Assembly (NCBI RefSeq): GCF_030386795.1
Contig: NZ_JANUQM010000003.1
Span: forward strand, 682,001 to 746,000
DNA from: Streptomyces sp. S.PNR 29
GTDB taxonomy: Bacteria > Actinomycetota > Actinomycetes > Streptomycetales > Streptomycetaceae
DNA: 64,000 nt
Direction: 5' to 3'
Under the pieces are notes generated by a model. It was not told where the DNA came from, ran no database searches, and saw only the letters and a program-made list of their open reading frames with translations. Made by a program: the position numbers and the translations under genes. This document shows, one piece after another, positions 7,307 to 60,505 of this stretch (the stretch's first letter is position 1; every line of letters starts with the position of its first letter).

Positions 7307-8065
7307 GTGAGTGCCCCCCACGTCGGCGAGAATCTGTGGGTACGTCAGTTCCACCCGGCTCCGGCCGCGGCGACCCGGCTCGTCTGTTTCCCTCACGCCG
7401 GTGGATCCGCCCCCTACTACCTCCCGGTGTCGAAGGCTCTGAGCCCCGGAGTCGACGTACTGGCCATCCAGTACCCGGGCCGGCAGGACCGCCGCCAGGA
7501 GAAGTGCATCGACAACATCGCCGACCTGGCCGACGCCGTGACGGCCGAACTGCTGCCCTGGGCCGACCGGCCGCTGGTGCTGTTCGGGCACAGCATGGGG
7601 GCCACGCTCGCCTTCGAGGTGGCGTTGCGGCTGGAGCGCAAGGACATCGTGCCCCTCGCGCTGTTCGCCTCCGGCCGGCGGGCGCCCTCGCGGTACCGCG
7701 ACGAGCGAGTGCACCAGCGCAGTGACGACGAGATCATCCAGGAGCTGAAGACCCTGAGCGGGACCAGCTCCGAGGTTCTCGGCAACGAGGAGATCCTGCG
7801 CATGGCGCTGCCGGCCATCCGCGGGGACTACACGGCCGCAGAGACCTACCGGCACACCGACGGGGCGCGGCTCGCCGCGCCGATCCACGTGCACTACGGC
7901 ACGGAGGATCCGCGGGTCAGCCGCGAGGAGGCGGAGGCCTGGGCCGAGCACACCGAAGGCCGCTTCGAGATCCAGCCTCATCCGGGCGGGCACTTCTACC
8001 TCAACGACGAGGGACCGCGTGTGATCGAGGCGATTTCCCGCGTCTGTTCGACCGTCACGACATAA
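7307..8065 (+). CDS. Type II (editing) thioesterase of the PKS cluster
   Basis: 252 residues from GTG 7307, preceded by AAAGG at 7295-7299; longer in-frame starts at 7217 and 7292 lack good ribosome sites and precede the family N-terminus. An alpha/beta hydrolase that removes stalled or aberrant acyl groups from PKS carrier domains, acting in the cytoplasm with the megasynthase. Catalytic marks: CFPHAGGSA oxyanion region (about residue 26), nucleophile in FGHSMGA (about residue 98), Asp in TEDPRVS and His in HPGGHFYL near the C-terminus. The length is normal for the family. It is followed by a strong terminator, so it is probably transcribed alone from the TAGGGG-bearing promoter region. Confidence 0.93.
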   Translation: MSAPHVGENLWVRQFHPAPAAATRLVCFPHAGGSAPYYLPVSKALSPGVDVLAIQYPGRQDRRQEKCIDNIADLADAVTAELLPWADRPLVLFGHSMGATLAFEVALRLERKDIVPLALFASGRRAPSRYRDERVHQRSDDEIIQELKTLSGTSSEVLGNEEILRMALPAIRGDYTAAETYRHTDGARLAAPIHVHYGTEDPRVSREEAEAWAEHTEGRFEIQPHPGGHFYLNDEGPRVIEAISRVCSTVTT

Positions 8066-8101
8066 GGCGCACCGCTGCGGGGGACGGGCGGCTCGATGGG
8101 G

Positions 8102-8136
8102 TGCTGCCGTGAAACTGCGGCAGCATTTCTCTTTTT
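8102..8136 (+). terminator. Rho-independent terminator after the thioesterase gene
   Basis: A perfect 8-bp stem (TGCTGCCG / CGGCAGCA, 8102-8109 and 8118-8125) with an 8-base loop, followed directly by TTTCTCTTTTT at 8126-8136. It lies 37 bp after the thioesterase stop. Confidence 0.85.
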
Positions 8137-8294
8137 GTCCGCAAGCGATTCAGCGTGTAATTTCGAGTTTTTTGCCGAGCGTTGTGCGGCGGGTCGAATG
8201 ACGGTGATTCTCCCTGCGGATGCCTGTGAGTCACTCCCTCCGTCCCATGCGGGACCTGCGGGTATGTGACTCCTTCGGGCGGGATGAGTCCTGG

Positions 8295-8323
8295 CCTTGG
8301 CCGATTCTTACTCTCCCTTGGCC
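8295..8323 (+). repeat. Direct repeat CCTTGGCC upstream of the first LAL regulator
   Basis: CCTTGGCC at 8295-8302 and 8316-8323, 21 bp apart (two helical turns), ending 14 bp upstream of a perfect -35 box. The position suits an activator or autoregulatory site; function is inferred only. Confidence 0.4.
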
Positions 8324-8337
8324 AAAGCTTTTCGTCG

Positions 8338-8367
8338 TTGACATGCGTTGCGTGCAAGTGTTCTACT
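8338..8367 (+). promoter_or_regulatory. Sigma-HrdB-type promoter for the first LAL regulator (P1)
   Basis: TTGACA at 8338-8343 is a perfect -35 box; TCTACT at 8362-8367 after 18 bp is a 4/6 match to the -10 consensus. Transcription would start near 8374, giving a leader of about 135 bases to ATG 8510. The surrounding 8137-8509 stretch is less GC-rich than the coding DNA and holds no convincing gene. Confidence 0.55.
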
Positions 8368-8393
8368 CGTACAGTATTCGGGGTCCGAAAGTC

Positions 8394-8422
8394 TTGACCA
8401 GAGGCATGACGAGTGGTTGAAT
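8394..8422 (+). promoter_or_regulatory. Second, downstream promoter for the first LAL regulator (P2)
   Basis: TTGACC at 8394-8399 and TTGAAT at 8417-8422, spaced 17 bp, each close to consensus. With P1 this would make a tandem promoter. A G6 run follows at 8424-8429. Confidence 0.4.
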
Positions 8423-8509
8423 CGGGGGGTTTGTCTTCCCCCGTTTCGTCTGTCGTTGTGCGCCGTGGCCCCGGCTTGGCTTGGATCGATACGGGGTGTA
8501 CAGCGATTC

Positions 8510-11311
8510 ATGGTTCTGACTGGGCGACGTCTGGAAACAGCGCGACTGCACGCGGCCTATTCTTCGGTCCGGGCCACCGGTAGATCCCATGTCGTGGTCG
8601 TCGAGGCCGCCGCGGGGTGCGGCAAGAGCGAACTCCTGGAGGAGTTCGTGGGCCGCCTCGAATCCCACGGCCCGAGCCTGCTGCACGCCACCGCGATCGC
8701 CGAGGAGCGCGGCACTCCGCTGAGCGTCCTGCGCAGCCTCGTCAACGGCGCGCCCTTCCCGGACGACGTGGTGCGCCGGTTCCAGACCATGAGCGACGCC
8801 ACGATCCGGAAGATCTCGGCCGAGGGCCGCGAGCGGGCGCGGCACGACGCCGCCTGGTACGACCTGACGCGGACCTTCTGCGGCGAGGTGCGGACCCTGG
8901 CCGGGCGCGCTCCCGTCGTGGTGGCCGTCGACGACCTCCACCACGCGGACCCCGACTCGGTGCGGCAACTGGTCCATCTGGCCCGGCACTGCCGCAACGT
9001 CCCCCTGCTGCTGGTGCTCACGCGTTCGCCCGTCAGCGGCCCGGCCGACCGGACCGTCGGCGCCGAGCTGCTCAGGCACCCGAACCTCGAACGCATCCAG
9101 CTGCCCAGGCTCCGCCTTGAGGACGTCACCGACATCCTGGGCCATCTGGGCCGGCCGGACGCCGCCGGGGAACGCTATCTGGCGGTCAGCGGCGGCAACC
9201 CGCTGCTGCTCGGGGCGCTGCTGGAGGACACGCAGGGCGAGCCCGAGGGCGACGCCGGCGCCTCGCCCGCCGGCCCCCGGCCGGGACAGGCGTACGGCAA
9301 GGCGGTCCTCGCCTGCCTGGACCGCGGCGGTGAGCGCACCCGCGAGGTCGCCGCCGGCCTGGCGGTGCTCGGCGAGGCGTGCACCGACGAACTGCTCTCC
9401 CGGCTCCTGGACGTCTCGCTCGTCGAACTCGCCGAGAACCTGGGGGCCCTGCGCGGCTCCGGCATCGTCACCGGCAGCACCTTCCAGCACCCGGCGGTCA
9501 AGGCGGCGGTGCTGGACTCCCTGGAGCCGTCCTCCCGTCGGGACCTGCACGCGCTCTCCGCGCAGCTGCTGCACGCCTCCGGCGCACCGGCGGCGCTGGC
9601 CGCCGAGCACCTGCGGGAGGCCGGCCGGGCCGACGGCACCTGGGCCGTGGGGGTGCTGCGGGAGGCCGCCGACCAGGCACTGTCGGCCGACGAGGTGCGA
9701 TGTGCCGTCTCCTACCTCGAACTGGCGCACGGCGCGGCCGCCGACCCGCTGGTGCGGGCCGAGATCAAGATGAAGCTCGGCATGGTCACCCGGCGGATCA
9801 GCGTCGGCGAGGCCGAAACCCACGTCGACGAGGCCCTGCGGGGTCTGAGGGCCGACCGGCTCGACCCGGCGGACACGCGCGGGCTCGCCGCCGCGCTCCT
9901 CGCCCACGGCCGGCTGGACCAGGCACAGGCCCTGCTCGGCCCGGGGTGGCCGCCCGCCGAGACCGAGACCCCCCGGGCGGTGGCCGGTCGGCGGATCCCC
10001 GAGCCGTGCGAGGCCGCGGTGGCCGCCCGGCCGTACGACGTGACGGAGCGGCCGGCCGGCGCCGAGGAAGCCGCCATGGCCTGCCTGCCGGTCCGCCGTG
10101 CGGGAACCCCCGTCCTCACCCGGCTCGCCCCGCCCCACCCCGGCCGGCTCGCCCAGCGCGTGGCGGACACCGACGGCCTGCTGGAGATCACCCGGCTCAC
10201 CGACGGCACCTTCGACCTGCTGCTCGACGCCGTCTGGACGCTGCTGTCGCTCGGCGCTGTCGAGCGGGTGCGGTACTGGTGCGACCACTTCGTGCGGGAG
10301 TCGGCGCTGCGCGGCGCGCCGGGGTGGGAGGCGGCCTTCACGGCCGTACGGGCCGAAGGAGCCCTGCACGGAGGCAACCTCGCCGAGGTGGAGCGCGACG
10401 CGCGTCGCTGCCTGGCGCTGCTGTCGGGGCGGCACCCTGCCGCCCTGGAGGCCAGCGCGGTCTCGCACCTGGTGACGGTCCTGGTGGCGCGGGGCGAGGG
10501 CAAGGAGGCCGCCCGGCAGTTGAGCCGGCCCATGGCGGACTCCCTGTCGGGCACCATCCACTGGCTCGACTACCTGCGCGCCCGCGGGCTCTACTACCTG
10601 GCCACCCAGCAGCACCACGCGGCACTGCGGGACTTCCACGAGGTGGGCCGGATCGCCGGACGGTGGGGCGCGGACCGGCCCGCCCTGCTGCCGTGGCGCA
10701 CGGACTGCGCACAGGCGCTGCTGCTCCTCGGGGAGCGGGAGCAGGGACTGAGACTGGCCACCGAGCAACTGGCCATGGTCCAGGACGACGCCCCCCGCGT
10801 CCGGGGCATCTCGCTGCGCCTGCAGGGGCTCGCCTCGGAACCCGACGCCCGGCTGGGCCTGCTGAACCGGGCCGTCGTGGAGCTGGACCGGGCGGACGAC
10901 CGGCTGGAACTGGCCCGCGCCCTGTTCGACCTGGCGGACGCCCACCGGCAGGCCCGCCAGGCCCGGCAGGCGGCGATGGTGCTGCGCAGGGCGCGGCAGG
11001 TGGCCAAGAGCTGCGGGATGCGACCGTCCCCCGACCGGATCGGCCCGTCCGGCGGCGCGGCGACGGGCAAGCGCATCTTCGGGACGGCGCCCGAACAGCA
11101 CAGCGACTGGGGGCACCTCAGCGAGTCGGAGCGCAAGGTCGCGAGCCTGGCCGCCAGCGGATACACCAACCGTGAGATTTCGGTGCGGCTTTACATCACC
11201 ATGAGCACGGTTGAACAACACCTTACTCGTGTATACCGAAAGTTGCAGATAAGCGGCCGGGAGGAATTGCTGGCCACTCCCCGAACTTACGACTTCGAGA
11301 ACTCCGCATGA
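8510..11311 (+). CDS. LAL-family LuxR transcriptional activator 1 (pathway-specific)
   Basis: 933 residues from ATG 8510. The frame is open further upstream to 8348, but similarity to LAL proteins begins at VLTGRRLETARL, so the later start is preferred; a clear ribosome site is not obvious. Order: N-terminal AAA-like ATPase with Walker A AAAGCGKSE (about residues 33-41) and Walker B VVAVDDLHHAD (about 140-150), a long helical TPR-like middle, and a C-terminal LuxR helix-turn-helix at 11122-11290 (SESERKVASLAASGYTNREI, then STVEQHLTRVYRKL). LAL proteins switch on type I PKS clusters. Its last 50 codons use unusually many T/A-ending codons. Two such regulators side by side upstream of PKS genes is the arrangement I recall for the oligomycin cluster (olmRI/olmRII). 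Confidence 0.93.
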   Translation: MVLTGRRLETARLHAAYSSVRATGRSHVVVVEAAAGCGKSELLEEFVGRLESHGPSLLHATAIAEERGTPLSVLRSLVNGAPFPDDVVRRFQTMSDATIRKISAEGRERARHDAAWYDLTRTFCGEVRTLAGRAPVVVAVDDLHHADPDSVRQLVHLARHCRNVPLLLVLTRSPVSGPADRTVGAELLRHPNLERIQLPRLRLEDVTDILGHLGRPDAAGERYLAVSGGNPLLLGALLEDTQGEPEGDAGASPAGPRPGQAYGKAVLACLDRGGERTREVAAGLAVLGEACTDELLSRLLDVSLVELAENLGALRGSGIVTGSTFQHPAVKAAVLDSLEPSSRRDLHALSAQLLHASGAPAALAAEHLREAGRADGTWAVGVLREAADQALSADEVRCAVSYLELAHGAAADPLVRAEIKMKLGMVTRRISVGEAETHVDEALRGLRADRLDPADTRGLAAALLAHGRLDQAQALLGPGWPPAETETPRAVAGRRIPEPCEAAVAARPYDVTERPAGAEEAAMACLPVRRAGTPVLTRLAPPHPGRLAQRVADTDGLLEITRLTDGTFDLLLDAVWTLLSLGAVERVRYWCDHFVRESALRGAPGWEAAFTAVRAEGALHGGNLAEVERDARRCLALLSGRHPAALEASAVSHLVTVLVARGEGKEAARQLSRPMADSLSGTIHWLDYLRARGLYYLATQQHHAALRDFHEVGRIAGRWGADRPALLPWRTDCAQALLLLGEREQGLRLATEQLAMVQDDAPRVRGISLRLQGLASEPDARLGLLNRAVVELDRADDRLELARALFDLADAHRQARQARQAAMVLRRARQVAKSCGMRPSPDRIGPSGGAATGKRIFGTAPEQHSDWGHLSESERKVASLAASGYTNREISVRLYITMSTVEQHLTRVYRKLQISGREELLATPRTYDFENSA

Positions 11312-11335
11312 CCCGGCGAGCTCGGCGGAGAAAGC

Positions 11336-11364
11336 TGTGAATAGGGGGGGTGTGAATATAGGGG
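11336..11364 (+). promoter_or_regulatory. Imperfect direct repeat TGTGAATA(TA)GGGG before the second LAL regulator
   Basis: TGTGAATAGGGG at 11336-11347 and TGTGAATATAGGGG at 11351-11364. Both contain TAGGGG (11342 and 11359, 17 bp apart). The 139-bp gap between the two regulator genes holds nothing else I can name; the repeat is a good candidate operator for one of the LAL proteins. Confidence 0.5.
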
Positions 11365-11450
11365 TGGGCCCCCGGTCCGGCGCTGGATAGTCTGAAGTTG
11401 CCTGAACGGCGACGAGCGGAACCAGCTTCGGTCGGACACGGGGAGAACGA

Positions 11451-14279
11451 GTGGGACTGGGAGATTCCAGCGGCTTTTCGGAAATCGTCGAACGCGCCGA
11501 GGAAATGTCGGTGCTCGCACATGCGCTGGCAAACACCGAGCGCGGCGAAGGCGGCGTGATCCTGGTCAATTCTGGGCCGGGAGTCGGCCGTACGACACTG
11601 CTCGACGCATTTCTGAGGAAGGCCGCCGACCGCGGCGCGCGGGTGTGCGCCGCCACGGGGTCGTCCGCGGAGACCGGTGTCGAGTTCGGCGTCGTCACAC
11701 AGCTCTTCCCCTCCGACGGGCCGCTCGCCGCCGGACTCCGGTTCGCCCGGGCGATCGGCGGCCGCGACGGCGCCCCCTCGCCCGACGCCGGCCGGCTCTT
11801 CGAGGAGCTGTGCCAGGAGATCCGGCGCGGTCCGGTGGTCCTCGCGGTCGACGACGTCCAGCTCGCCGACGCCGCGTCCCTGCGGTTCCTGCTGTACCTG
11901 GTACGCCGGCTGCGCACCGCCCCGGTCCTGGTCGTGCTCACCGAACCGACCGGGCCGGACGCGCTGCCGCCGGCCTTCCAGGCGGAGCTGCTGCGGCATC
12001 CGAGCTGCCGGCGCCTCGGCCTGCTGCCGCTGTCCCCGGACGGCGTCACCCGGATGATCGCGCCGTACGTGGACGAGGCCGACGCCCCGCGGCTGGCGGC
12101 GGAGTTCCACGCCATCAGCGGCGGCAACCCCCTCCTGCTGCGGGGACTCCTGGCCGACCACCAGGCCGCGCGGCGAGGGGAGCGGCAGGGCCGGGGCCCG
12201 GCTGTGCAGCCCGCCGGCCGTGCGGCCTTCGCCCACGCCGCCCTCGCCTGGGCCTACCGGGACGAGCCCGTGCTCTTCGACGTCGCCTGCGGTTTCGCCG
12301 TACTCGGCCGGAACGCCACCCCCGCCCTGGTGGCCTGTCTGGTCGACCGGGGAGCCGACGCGGTCGCCCGGGTCATGACGGCACTGGACACGGCGGGCCT
12401 GCTGCACGGCACGGCCTTCCGCAGCGCCCTCGTCGGCAAGGCCCTGCTGGAGCACGTGGACGTGGAGGTCCGGGCGGAACTGCACCGGCGCGCCGCCCGG
12501 CTGCTCCACGACGACGGCGCGTCGGCGGTCGACGTCGCGCACCATCTGCTCGCCGCCCCGGTGGACGAGCCCTGGGCGGGCCGCACCCTGATCACCGCGG
12601 CGGAACAGGCCGTACGCGACGGACAGGAGGAGTTCAGCCTCGACTGCCTCCGGCTGGCCGGTCATCACGCGACGACCGAGGCCGAACGCGCCGCCGTCGT
12701 CATGGCGCGGGTACGGATCGGCTGGGAGATCGACCCCCGCCTGGTCACCCCGTGGCTCGACGAACTGCGCACCGCCCTCGGGCGGGGCCTCGTCCAGGGC
12801 GCGGACGCCGCCTGGATCGTCAAACACCTCGCCTGGCAGGACCGCTTCCAGGAAGCGGCTCAGAGCATGTCCGCGCTGGCCGGGAACTCCGGCGGCGAAC
12901 CGTGGGCGCAGGCCGAACTCCACGTCGTGCGGCAGTGGCTGCGGCACACCTGCCCCGCACTGGACGTCGGTGCCGCGGACCCCGCCACGGCCACCGCTCA
13001 GGCCACCACCCCGCAGCCCAGCCGCCTCAGCCCGGCCTCGTACGCCGTGGAGATGCTCGGCAGGGTGCTGACCGAGGGACCGGGCGACCGTGCCGTCGCC
13101 ATGGCCGAGGAGATCCTGCGCGGCTGCCGGTTCGGCGAGACGGCCGTGGAGGCCCTGGAGGCGGCACTGCTGGTTCTCGTCTACGCCGAACGCCCCGAAC
13201 GGGCGCTGTTCTGGTGCGACACCCTGCTGCGCCAGGCCGACGACCGGCCGACGGGGACGCAGGTGGCGATCCTCTCCGCCATCCGCGCCGAAGTGGCCCT
13301 CAGGCAAGGCGCGTTGGAGACCGCCGAGCAGTACGCGGGCCGTGCCCTGGAGGCGATCTCCCTGCCCGGCTGGGGCGTTGCCATCGGCTCCCCCCTGGCC
13401 GCCCTGGTGCGGGCCGCCACGGAGTCGGGCAGGACCGGAGAGGCCGGGGCGTGGCTGAACCAGGAGGTGCCCGAGGGCATGTTCCGCACCCGCCACGGGC
13501 TGCTCTACATGCATGCGCGCGGCCACTACCACCTCGCCGTGGACCGTCCCGCCGCCGCCCTGGAGGACTTCCTGACCTGCGGCGGGCTCGCCAAGGAGTG
13601 GGGCATGGACGTGCCCACCTTCCTTCCCTGGCGCACCTCCGCCGCGCAGGCGCACCTGGCCCTCGGCCATGCCGGCCAGGCACGCACGCTGGTGCGGGAG
13701 CAGCTGGCGCGGCCCGGCGGCAGCACCGCGAGATGCCGGGGTGTGTCGCTGCGCATCCTCGCCGCCACGAGCGAACTCGCCCGCCGCCCCGCCCTGTTGC
13801 GCGAGTCCGTCAGCCTGCTGGAGAGCTGCGGCGACCGGGTGGAACTCCTGCGCTCCCTGGCCGGGCAGTCCGACGCCCTGCACCAGATGGGCGCCCCCGC
13901 GAAGGCACGGATGACCGCCCGTCATGCCCGGACCGTCGCCGACGCCTGCGGCGGGGACGCGCTGTTCCGCAGGCTCTTCAAGGAGGAGGCGTCCGACAGC
14001 GCCGACGAACCGGTGCCCCTGGCCGGCGACCACCACGGCTCGGCCAGCCTGACGGCCGCGGAGCGGCGGGTCACCGCGCTGGCCGCGCTCGGCCACTCCA
14101 ACCGGGAGATCGGCCGCAAGCTGTTCATCACCAAGAGCACCGTCGAGCAGCACCTCACCCGGGTCTACCGGAAGCTCGGCGTACGCAACCGGGCTGATCT
14201 CGGCGACCTGCTCGCCGGGACCAACCTCACCGCCCAGGCCCAGGTCATGGGCAGGGCGTCCTCGGCCGCGGTCGGCTGA
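11451..14279 (+). CDS. LAL-family LuxR transcriptional activator 2 (Walker A Lys replaced by Arg)
   Basis: 942 residues from GTG 11451, with GGGAG five bases upstream. Same build as regulator 1: N-terminal ATPase (GPGVGRTTLL at about residues 42-51; Walker B LAVDDVQLAD), TPR-like middle, C-terminal helix-turn-helix at 14046-14215 (TAAERRVTALAALGHSNREI, STVEQHLTRVYRKLGVRN). The Walker A lysine is Arg47 (codon CGT at 11589-11591), which usually weakens or abolishes nucleotide hydrolysis; regulator 1 keeps Lys. The two helix-turn-helix domains share the recognition-helix stretch STVEQHLTRVYRKL, so they may bind related sites, for example the TAGGGG motif. The P450 gene follows after 76 bp. Confidence 0.93.
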   Translation: MGLGDSSGFSEIVERAEEMSVLAHALANTERGEGGVILVNSGPGVGRTTLLDAFLRKAADRGARVCAATGSSAETGVEFGVVTQLFPSDGPLAAGLRFARAIGGRDGAPSPDAGRLFEELCQEIRRGPVVLAVDDVQLADAASLRFLLYLVRRLRTAPVLVVLTEPTGPDALPPAFQAELLRHPSCRRLGLLPLSPDGVTRMIAPYVDEADAPRLAAEFHAISGGNPLLLRGLLADHQAARRGERQGRGPAVQPAGRAAFAHAALAWAYRDEPVLFDVACGFAVLGRNATPALVACLVDRGADAVARVMTALDTAGLLHGTAFRSALVGKALLEHVDVEVRAELHRRAARLLHDDGASAVDVAHHLLAAPVDEPWAGRTLITAAEQAVRDGQEEFSLDCLRLAGHHATTEAERAAVVMARVRIGWEIDPRLVTPWLDELRTALGRGLVQGADAAWIVKHLAWQDRFQEAAQSMSALAGNSGGEPWAQAELHVVRQWLRHTCPALDVGAADPATATAQATTPQPSRLSPASYAVEMLGRVLTEGPGDRAVAMAEEILRGCRFGETAVEALEAALLVLVYAERPERALFWCDTLLRQADDRPTGTQVAILSAIRAEVALRQGALETAEQYAGRALEAISLPGWGVAIGSPLAALVRAATESGRTGEAGAWLNQEVPEGMFRTRHGLLYMHARGHYHLAVDRPAAALEDFLTCGGLAKEWGMDVPTFLPWRTSAAQAHLALGHAGQARTLVREQLARPGGSTARCRGVSLRILAATSELARRPALLRESVSLLESCGDRVELLRSLAGQSDALHQMGAPAKARMTARHARTVADACGGDALFRRLFKEEASDSADEPVPLAGDHHGSASLTAAERRVTALAALGHSNREIGRKLFITKSTVEQHLTRVYRKLGVRNRADLGDLLAGTNLTAQAQVMGRASSAAVG

Positions 14280-14296
14280 GACAGCACGCCCCCCAC

Positions 14297-14335
14297 ACCC
14301 GTCACGACGACCGCCCCCACAACCGTCACGACAAC
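14297..14335 (+). repeat. Short direct repeat CCGTCACGAC in the gap before the P450 gene
   Basis: CCGTCACGACGACCG and CCGTCACGACAACCG lie about 24 bp apart in the 76-bp gap. Between them GCCCCCACAACC (14313-14324) is the reverse complement of GGTTGTGGGGGC found at 7215-7226 before the thioesterase gene. It may be a regulatory region or remnant. Confidence 0.35.
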
Positions 14336-14355
14336 CGACACGAGGAGACCCGACC

Positions 14356-15552
14356 GTGACCACCGAGCATGCCCTGACTGTGCCCGCCCCCCGTGCGGCG
14401 GGCTGCCCCTTCGACCTGCCACAGGCCTATCAGCAGGCCGCCGTCCAGGGACCGGCCGTCCGGGTCGCCACCGCGACCGGCGGCGAGTGCTGGCTGATCA
14501 CCCACCACGAAGAGGCTCGCGCGGTGCTGGGGGACCGGCGTTTCAGCTCGGACGCCATGCTGGACAACTTCCCCCTCATGACCGAGGAACTCAGGAAGAT
14601 GGTCTCCGAGTCCCGCTCCACCACGGAGGTCATCGACGACCAGGAACACATCCGGCGCCGGCGGATCCTGACCGCGGAGTTCAAGGCGAAGAAGGTCGAG
14701 GCCCTGCGCCCGCAGATCCAGCAGACGGTCGACGACGCCCTGGACGAGATGATCACCGCCGGCTCTCCGGCCGACCTGGTCTCCCGGTTCGCGCTGCCCG
14801 TGCCGTCCGCGGTCATCTGCCTCCTGCTCGGAGTACCCGCCGGCGACCATGACTTCTTCATGGACCGCAGCCACACCATGCTGGACTTCCGGGCCGGCCC
14901 CGAGGCCATGATGAAGGCGCGGCTGGACCTCATGGAGTACATGAACCGGCTCACGGCCGAGAAGAAGCAGCAGCCGGACGACCGGCTCATCAGCGATCTC
15001 CTGGCCAGCGGTGCGCTGCCCGAGGAGGAAGTGGCGGGAACCGGGCTGCTGTTGCTGCTCGCCGGCCACGAGACGACGTCCAGCATGCTCGCCATGTCCA
15101 CGCTCGCCCTGCTGCGCCACCCGGAGCAACTCGCCCTGCTGCGTGAGGATCCGTCCCTGATCAAGGGTGCCGTCGAGGAGTTGCTGCGCTACATCACGAT
15201 CGTGCAGAACGGCGTGGGACGCGTCGCCCTGGAGGACGTGGAGGTCGGCGGACAGCTGATCCGGGCCGGGGAGGGCGTGTTGTGCATGGTGTCGACCGCC
15301 AACCGTGACGAGAGCGTCTTCCCGGGCGGCGAGGACCTGGACGTGCGGCGCGACGCCCGCAGCCATCTGAGCTTCGGATTCGGCATCCACCAGTGCGTCG
15401 GCCAGTCCCTGGCCCGCGCCGAACTCCAGATCGCCCTGGAGACCCTGCTGCGCCGGCTGCCGACGCTGCGGCTGGCCGTCCCCGTCGAGGACCTGCGGTT
15501 CCGCGACGGAGTCGGGTTCTACGGCGTGGAGGAACTGCCCGTCGAGTGGTGA
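14356..15552 (+). CDS. Cytochrome P450, candidate macrolide hydroxylase
   Basis: 398 residues from GTG 14356 with GAGGAG eight bases upstream; soluble bacterial class I P450 of normal length. Motifs: I-helix oxygen-activation LLAGHETTSS (about residues 235-244), ExxR in EELLRY (about 275-280), heme-thiolate loop FGFGIHQCVG (Cys near residue 347). It needs ferredoxin and ferredoxin reductase, which are not encoded nearby. Placed between the regulators and PKS-1, it is the natural tailoring enzyme. If the product is oligomycin-like, the tertiary C12 hydroxyl (absent in oligomycin C) needs a P450, and I recall an equivalent gene called olmB in S. avermitilis. The assignment to C12 is inference. 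Confidence 0.93.
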   Translation: MTTEHALTVPAPRAAGCPFDLPQAYQQAAVQGPAVRVATATGGECWLITHHEEARAVLGDRRFSSDAMLDNFPLMTEELRKMVSESRSTTEVIDDQEHIRRRRILTAEFKAKKVEALRPQIQQTVDDALDEMITAGSPADLVSRFALPVPSAVICLLLGVPAGDHDFFMDRSHTMLDFRAGPEAMMKARLDLMEYMNRLTAEKKQQPDDRLISDLLASGALPEEEVAGTGLLLLLAGHETTSSMLAMSTLALLRHPEQLALLREDPSLIKGAVEELLRYITIVQNGVGRVALEDVEVGGQLIRAGEGVLCMVSTANRDESVFPGGEDLDVRRDARSHLSFGFGIHQCVGQSLARAELQIALETLLRRLPTLRLAVPVEDLRFRDGVGFYGVEELPVEW

Positions 15553-15832
15553 ACCGCGGCCGGTACGGCAGCGGCGGGAACAGGCGCGGCGGCACCCCGG
15601 CACAGGGCTGCCGCCGCACCGCTGCCCGCGACCCGTACCCCTAGGGCGACAACCCCGCCCCTGGACACGGAAAGCGCAAGTCAGCAGGGGCGGAAGCCTT
15701 ACGGCGGTCCCGGCTAAGGGGTCGCCTAGTGGTTGAGGCTAGGGGCCGTCCGATCGGATATTCGGTGTGACCTGCGGCCGTCGCGCCGCATTGAGCGCGC
15801 TTCGTAGATTCCTAGCGACGTAAGGGAAACGC
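15553..15832 (+). promoter_or_regulatory. PKS-1 promoter region with TAGGGG-type motifs
   Basis: 280 bp without a gene. GGCTAAGGGG (15712-15721) and GGCTAGGGG (15737-15745) form an imperfect direct repeat, and CTAGGGGT is present on the minus strand at 15637-15644. A possible promoter is TTGAGG at 15733-15738 with GATATT at 15757-15762 (18-bp spacing); the second motif would then sit just after the -35 box. AACCCCGCCCCT at 15651-15662 is repeated at 60506-60517 before PKS-4. The ribosome site AAGGGA (15822-15827) precedes ATG 15833. Confidence 0.5.
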
Positions 15833-34387
<18,555 letters not shown>

Positions 34388-34396
34388 TACACGTAC

Positions 34397-34409
34397 GGAG
34401 TTGATCGCA

Positions 34410-34412
<3 letters not shown>
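34397..34412 (+). promoter_or_regulatory. Ribosome site that places the PKS-2 start at GTG 34410
   Basis: GGAG at 34397-34400 directly abuts a TTG at 34401, leaving no spacing, but is nine bases from GTG 34410, which begins MVSDDKLVDYLKRV, a typical docking helix. The GTG is therefore preferred. Confidence 0.7.
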
Positions 34413-48734
<14,322 letters not shown>

Positions 48735-48739
48735 GCCCG

Positions 48740-60505
<11,766 letters not shown>

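Noticed and set aside
8348..8509. N-terminal extension of LAL regulator 1
   Set aside because: It would include the P2 promoter and has no similarity to LAL N-termini, which begin with VLTGR-like sequence.
34401..34403. TTG as start of PKS-2
   Set aside because: The GGAG ribosome site abuts it with no spacing; GTG 34410 has correct spacing and begins the docking helix.
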